A DNA stretch of 64,000 nt from contig JABELC010000005.1 in NCBI GenBank assembly GCA_028455995.1, positions 372,001-436,000 of the forward strand, read 5' to 3'. The notes beneath the pieces were generated by a model, which saw nothing but the letters and a program-made list of their open reading frames with translations, ran no database searches and was not told the origin of the DNA. Positions 58,999 through 64,000 of the stretch are shown here, piece by piece (position 1 is the stretch's first letter; each line of letters opens with the position of its first letter). This stretch comes from Scleromitrula shiraiana (lineage: Eukaryota > Ascomycota > Leotiomycetes > Helotiales > Sclerotiniaceae). The position numbers and the translations under genes were made by a program.

Positions 58999-59652
58999 TA
59001 TTGATCGACGTGGATAGGGTGATAGTTTGCGGAAGTTCTCTCGGAAAGATACTTACTATGTATGTATAAAGTTCTGGTGCCTTGTGAATGATAACTGGCC
59101 CCACGTGGAGGCTTAGTACGACGCTAGTGGATACGACCTCGGCCTCTCTGTCAATAGAATCAAGCCGTCATTCACACACGTTTGTTGGAAGATTCGCCTT
59201 TCTGTTGGATTCTGGTATGGTGTTCAAGAAACAGCTTACATTAAATGAAAATCTAGAAACATTTTAGATAGCTCCAAAAACCACATATTTCAGTATGGTA
59301 AAGACCCTCTACCAAGCTCCAAAAACCTTCTATAACACAACCTCCCTCGTACCAGGGTGAAGAGGACCATCCCATTTTATATTAATGGCAAAAAGGCAAA
59401 AAGTTCCGAGTAGAACAAAAGTTTATAATTGCAATTATGAGTATTAACTCAATGATTATATACCGAGCGATACAACTAGTCCATCTATGAAAGTAAGTCC
59501 GAAAGATGATAATATCGTCCCCTTCTGCTCCTTAAGCTCTGCCACACCATACCATATCGTGCATACTATGCTATACATATACTATCAATCTAAACCATCC
59601 ATGAAACATCCAACCAACAGACAAACAAATGTTATATAAACGGAAGTCGAGT

Positions 59653-61280
59653 CTACTCAACCATCTCGACATCACCTTCAGTCTGCGCCGGCTCCGCAGC
59701 TTGCACTTGAGCAGCCTGAGCATCTTGACCATCATTGCCACTCTCTTTGTTTCCATTTCCAAAATAATCCTCCATCTCAGCATCGAGTTCTTCTTGTGTC
59801 TTCTTGGGTCTGCCATCGCGCGCGGGCTTCTCTCCACGACCACCAGCCCCACCAGCAGCACGATCTCCTCTTTCCCTTCTCGCACCGGGTCTACGACCAT
59901 CTCTTCGTCCATCTCTTCGTCGTGGTAGTGGGCTACGAGAACGTCTATTGCCGTTGCCTGATGGGACATATCGATCGACGTTATCGGGTGCTGGCCCGCT
60001 GACATCGGAGTGTCGGACTGGCGATAGTGAGCGAGATCGAGGAAGGCGAGTCATACGATCTGCAAGAGAACGGCCTGAAGCTGCAGACTCATATCGACCA
60101 CCGCCACCACCACCACGTCCCCTCGAACCTTCAGGAATGGATTTTAAACGGATTGGTTGGCCTAAGAATTGTTAGGAATTTCGAGCCATCCATGGTGGAG
60201 GATGTATAATACCATTGGCATTTGCACCATGGAATTCATCGATTGCTCTCTGGGCATCTCTTGGATTCTCATAGGTGACATATGCAAGACCTTCGGATCG
60301 CCCAGCACGATCGTAAATGAGCTTCAAATGAGAAACTCGGCCAATACGTTCGAAAAGATCCTAATTCTGCCTTAGCCAATAAATCTTTCCCGTCCTTTCC
60401 AACATTCCATACCTCCAAATCTTCCTCTGTCAAATCGTAGTGTATATTTTCAACCAAAACTTTGGCGCTATCGTAGTAAAGTCAGCAACTGATGTCGAAA
60501 ACAGCATGTATAACGTACGATGGTCTCTCAAAAGAGTTGCCTCTCTCGTAACGATTCGATGGCCGTTCATCTACGTGTGTGAGCTAAAACCAACAAGAGT
60601 AGATAGATATGTATAAACTCAATGCATACCTCGGTCATTTCGGTCATTGAACTTATCATGTACCCATTCCCTACACGGGTCAGAAAGTCTGCAAGGGAAA
60701 ACCAAGAAAGGTACTATGTATGAAGACTTACGAATCGATATTCCTAGTCTCATCTCGAGTTGGCTGCACAAAACGAGAGGAAAGGCCTGCGTTAGCTATA
60801 TATACATTCCATGAACCGTCGAAGCGCCATGCGCTGATTGTAGCAGCAGATGCGATCTGAGAACATTCATTCGGAGAAGAGGAGGAGGAGGAGGAGGAGG
60901 AGGAGGAGGAGGGATTTTAGGTGCTTGAGGATGAGGATGAGGATTGAGGAGGTGTCTGCACCTGTATCATGGCGAGCGGTGAAAACGTCAGCAAATGTAC
61001 TGAATCGATTGATCAAAAGCATCTACATAGCGATAGAGCAAAGCGATTCTTTACCTTTCTTACACCATCACGAGGATAATCATTGCGATTGTTTCTGCGT
61101 CCATATCGACCACCCCTTGGTCCACCATTTCGCTACATCAATATGTTAGTTTCCGCTATGTATGTACACAAGTATATATTGCAAGGCTGAGACGAGGTGG
61201 ATTCCCAGCACCAGAGACCAAAGCGAACATACCTGACGATCCGAGGAGATTTCATCGAGACTGCGATCCATACGATCCAT
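59653..61280 (-). CDS. mRNA export adaptor of the ALY/REF (Yra1/Mlo3) family
   Basis: Nuclear RNA-binding adaptor that links splicing/TREX to the Mex67 export receptor. Eight exons (61280-61233, 61132-61055, 60763-60732, 60670-60630, 60570-60519, 60467-60413, 60360-60213, 60161-59653) give 320 residues. N-terminal MDRMDRSLDEISSDRQ is the REF-N box; an Arg/Gly/Asn-rich stretch and SEWVHDKFNDR follow. The RRM has VLVENIHYDLTEEDLE, DLFERIGRVSHLKLIYDRAG and GLAYVTYENPRDAQRAIDEF, with RNP1 degenerate as usual in REF proteins. The C-terminal part is RGG- and RS-rich (RGRGGGGGGRYE, RSRSLSPVR), ending with an acidic Glu/Gln/Ala segment. Exon 4 may use an acceptor 18 nt further upstream in the same frame. 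Confidence 0.9.
60879..60912. repeat. (GGA)n trinucleotide repeat in an ALY intron
   Basis: About ten GGA/GAG units inside the 291-nt second intron (61054-60764); on the transcript it is a CCU run. Confidence 0.85.
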
Positions 61281-61625
61281 TGTTGCAAATTCGAGAGGGA
61301 AAATAAAAAGGTATTAATTCGTAACGAGGCGGTTTGATGTCGTTGGCTGGGTATATAAAGTCGGGTGAATGAATAAATGGAATAATAAGTACAATTCGAG
61401 GTTCCAATCCGCCTCGCAAACAAAAGCGCGTCGCATGCCGCTTGCTGATCAGTGCTAGATGCTCGATCATGTGACTCCCTTCTTTTGAGCCAATCATTGT
61501 TCGTTGTTAAAGGGAGGGTTGATTTTCATTTATGTATATTTCCAGTGGTTTTATCTAATTAAGCAAATGTTTTATGTATGTAGAGAGGTAGTATACACAG
61601 GATCTTTTCATATTATAATACATAC
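61281..61625. other. intergenic, ALY promoter
   Basis: Promoter of the ALY/REF gene and 3' end of the upstream gene on the same strand. Confidence 0.5.
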
Positions 61626-63649
61626 TTAATCTATTTCTTGTTCCATTCCCATTGCTCCCTCCTTGCCCTCAGTTAAACGAGACTTTGAATCACCTACTCT
61701 GATATACCTGATATTATCATTCAAAAGACCCTTCCCCCTCGATAGTTTTCGATATACATAAGAATGAGGAATATCAATCTTGGTATTGATATGTTCAAAC
61801 TCAGAGGATACCTCCGAATAACTCGGTTTCCTCTTCTTCTGCTCCGATCGAAGAAAGATACCAGATTCCGAGACCGCCCCAAAATGTCCCTCTTGGAAAG
61901 TGAGTCCTCCGCCAGGAATTTCCAGACAGTTATCATCAGGTAGTTCATCAATTGTGCTTGGGACTACTCCGAATACTGTACTTCTGATCCATCGAGTAGC
62001 TTCATTATCATCTACATCTCTCGGATACTCCTTGATTATAGAATCTTTCCAGTAGTGTAGATCGACAGATTTGACCCCTTCATCATACTTAACGTTCTTG
62101 ACTTTGTTTGGGTTGACGGCGAAGAATTGTATGAGATCACCCTGTCGAGCAAGGTCTCCTAGAGCCGATTCTTGCTGCTCCTTAATCGAGCCAGTTGACC
62201 AATCAAATCTTGCTTCCTGAACACTGTCGTAATTGGTTTCCGGATCCAAAGATAGAAGCCCTTGCTTGGCACCCCATCCACCACCACCACTCACTAACAT
62301 TTATCAATTTTTGCACATGAAGTTATAGGAAAAACTTACAAACTCGACACAAAACAGCCCCAACAGCTATTTGCTTCCCAACAAGTCTTGAGTGTTCTCT
62401 CTCTTTACCCCATGATGAATCGACCGGCTGATCAATATAGGGAGATTTTTCCCCTAAGGCTGAACCGGCCAAGTCTTTACGAAATACAACCGCCCAAACT
62501 CCAATATTTGTTTCCGCCTTGCTGAAATTGATATAATTTGTAACCTGAGTCTCTAATTCTTGAGAAGCTGGCCTTGAGTCTACTTCTCCTACTCCAAATG
62601 ATATCTGTCGAACAATGTTACCAAGTCCACTAGTAATTGGCCGGGGTGCAGTAAGTGGAATTGCAGGTATAAATATAGATGGTACAACTGTATTTCCACG
62701 TCTGAAGGCTTGAACATGCTGGTACTGCTTATGCTCAGTTCTGAGTTTCATAAAATCAGCACTTCCTTGGCCTCGATTCCAATGACTTGCAATCAGAGTG
62801 GATTGTTTCCCATTTACGAAAAGTGTGTTTGCCAAAGGCAAAGTTAATGCAGGATTAGTGTGTGACTCTTTCCCAGAAACAATGAGACTTGATAGTTTTC
62901 CGGGACTCATTGATTCATGTTTGATCGACTGAGGTTCCCATACATCGTCTTTACCCAGAATATCCCGTCGTCGTCCAAACAGAAAAGAAAAGCCCTCCTG
63001 TGTACCAAGCCGTTCCGCCAATGGGACTTCATCGGGCAAAGGTGAAAGCCCATCAACCACGGCACTGATAACTACAATGCTGTTTGCTCTCGTTGAATCA
63101 CGATATGTCAAGGCTTCCAGGATCCCAGGTATGAAATAATCATCATCTTCCAACCATGCGGCAAACGATCGGGTAGTCAAAATAACAAGAGCTTGTTCTG
63201 GTCCTGCCCATTGTGATGACCATAGAGCTTGCGACATCCGACTGTTCTTGACAGCATCTATGATTTCTCTCTTTTTCTAGACGATATGAGCACGGCTCGG
63301 ACTCGAGAGGATCGATGGTACTTACAGTGAGTTTGGGATCGGAACATATGATGCTAAACTGGCGAGGGATTGGAGTTGATCTTTTATTCGGAACATTTCG
63401 AACGGCAACAAATGCTTTAAGTCTTGGGTCATATCGATCGGATTTACTTGGACCTGATGGTAAACGGCGAAAGATATTCCCTGATGATGCTACATTAATT
63501 TCTTCATCCTCATTATTGACGTCGTTACTTTCGGTAGAGCTGCATCTGATTATTGTTCTAGCCCGTAACGAACGGCCAGTTAAGTTTAAGACACCATCAT
63601 ATGAGGATGTCACTCTCCGAAAAGTGAGATGTAATATCTGGCGCCCCAT
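61626..63649 (-). CDS. uncharacterised protein, possibly mitochondrial
   Basis: Three exons, 63649-63326, 63276-62340 and 62293-61626, give 642 residues. The joins restore frame: ACT|AAA gives PKLTKKREIIDAV and T|TG gives CRVLSGGGGWGAKQGLLSLD. The N-terminus (MGRQILHLTFRRVTSSYDGV) has Arg and hydroxyl residues and few acids, so a mitochondrial presequence is plausible. The order of segments is PEQALVILTTRSFA, then a large mixed domain with TLFVNGKQSTLIASHWNRG, VVPSIFIPAIPLTAPRP, TNIGVWAVVFRKDLAG, the Gly-rich GGGGWGAKQGLLSLDP, then ALGDLARQGDLIQFFAVNPN and ESGIFLRSEQKKRKP. There is faint likeness to FIST-type sensory domains, too weak to rely on. No catalytic motif recognised. The tail is charged. 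Confidence 0.72.
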
Positions 63650-64000
63650 AATAGAAGCAACATGGAGTATTGGTGTTCGCTGTTATTCTCTTGAGCCGAA
63701 CTATTGATGTCAGACTAAGCGAGTTATATTTTTCAACGTTTAATATTGGGATTAGTCAGCACTCATTTGCAATTTAGTACTAGAACCTTGGAAATTATCC
63801 ATAAAGGCTACTCATAATGCAACTTCAAATTATGAATTCTCGGAAGTAAAAGGAGATATTCGTTAAGTTCCACCTACAGTAATAGGAGATGACAGCACAT
63901 TTAGCTCAAGGAGATTAGATCTTCAAAATAGTTATTAGTTTTTGAGGGATAGCTCTCCTGAATAAAATTAATGAAGGAAGGAATAACATCGGCTAGTCAG
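63650..64000. other. gene-free right end
   Basis: Promoter region of the 61626-63649 gene; AT-rich, no other feature. Confidence 0.5.

Overview
The window looks like nuclear DNA of a filamentous ascomycete. Genes carry several short introns (about 50-110 nt) with GTANGT donors and CTAAC/CTGAC branch points, intergenic DNA is AT-rich, and the protein set is fungal (HSP30, Stt4, Pho85, Esc2/Rad60-like, GPI-anchored Ser/Thr-rich proteins). The proteins feel closest to Leotiomycetes (Sclerotiniaceae such as Botrytis or Sclerotinia); this is an impression from family resemblance, not a database result.

Layout. 1-3.5 kb: gene-free, with a foldback-like repeat element at about 1.08-2.82 kb. 3.6-8.7 kb: eIF3m, a URA6-type UMP kinase with a mitochondrial-type leader, and a small GPI-type surface protein. 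11.6-13.6 kb: the bifunctional purine enzyme ADE16/17. 16.5-18.1 kb: a four-helix membrane protein in a stretch full of microsatellites. 20.3-25.8 kb: MPC1, SmB, RPL11 and two small unrecognised proteins. 25.8-29.4 kb is gene-free. 29.4-33.1 kb: an HSP30-type small heat-shock protein behind a strong heat-shock-element cluster, a HAD phosphatase, and proteasome beta-6. 33.4-45.4 kb: Stt4 PI 4-kinase, a SAM methyltransferase, LSm6, an Esc2/Rad60-like SUMO-like-domain protein and a 6-phosphogluconate-dehydrogenase-like protein. 46.3-51.0 kb: a 1529-residue mucin-like wall protein. 51.6-52.0 kb: a MITE with TA target duplication. 54.3-56.6 kb: a membrane-anchored aspartic-protease homologue that has lost one catalytic Asp. 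57.0-57.4 kb: the tail fragment of an MFS transporter. 57.7-63.6 kb: Pho85-type CDK, an ALY/REF mRNA export factor and an uncharacterised, possibly mitochondrial protein.

Most genes are single-copy housekeeping genes for RNA processing (SmB, LSm6, ALY), translation (eIF3m, RPL11), proteostasis (HSP30, proteasome beta-6), nucleotide metabolism (ADE16/17, UMP kinase), mitochondrial pyruvate import and signalling (Stt4, Pho85). No secondary-metabolite cluster, tRNA, rRNA or CRISPR was seen. The least explained items are the receptor-like inactive protease, the giant mucin with four beta-type terminal repeats, the palindromic dispersed repeat family, the TA-flanked MITE, and several splicing oddities (9-nt and 11-nt microexons, a frame-preserving 222-nt intron, tandem acceptors 18 nt apart). 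All exon joins below were worked out by hand from splice signals and frame continuity.
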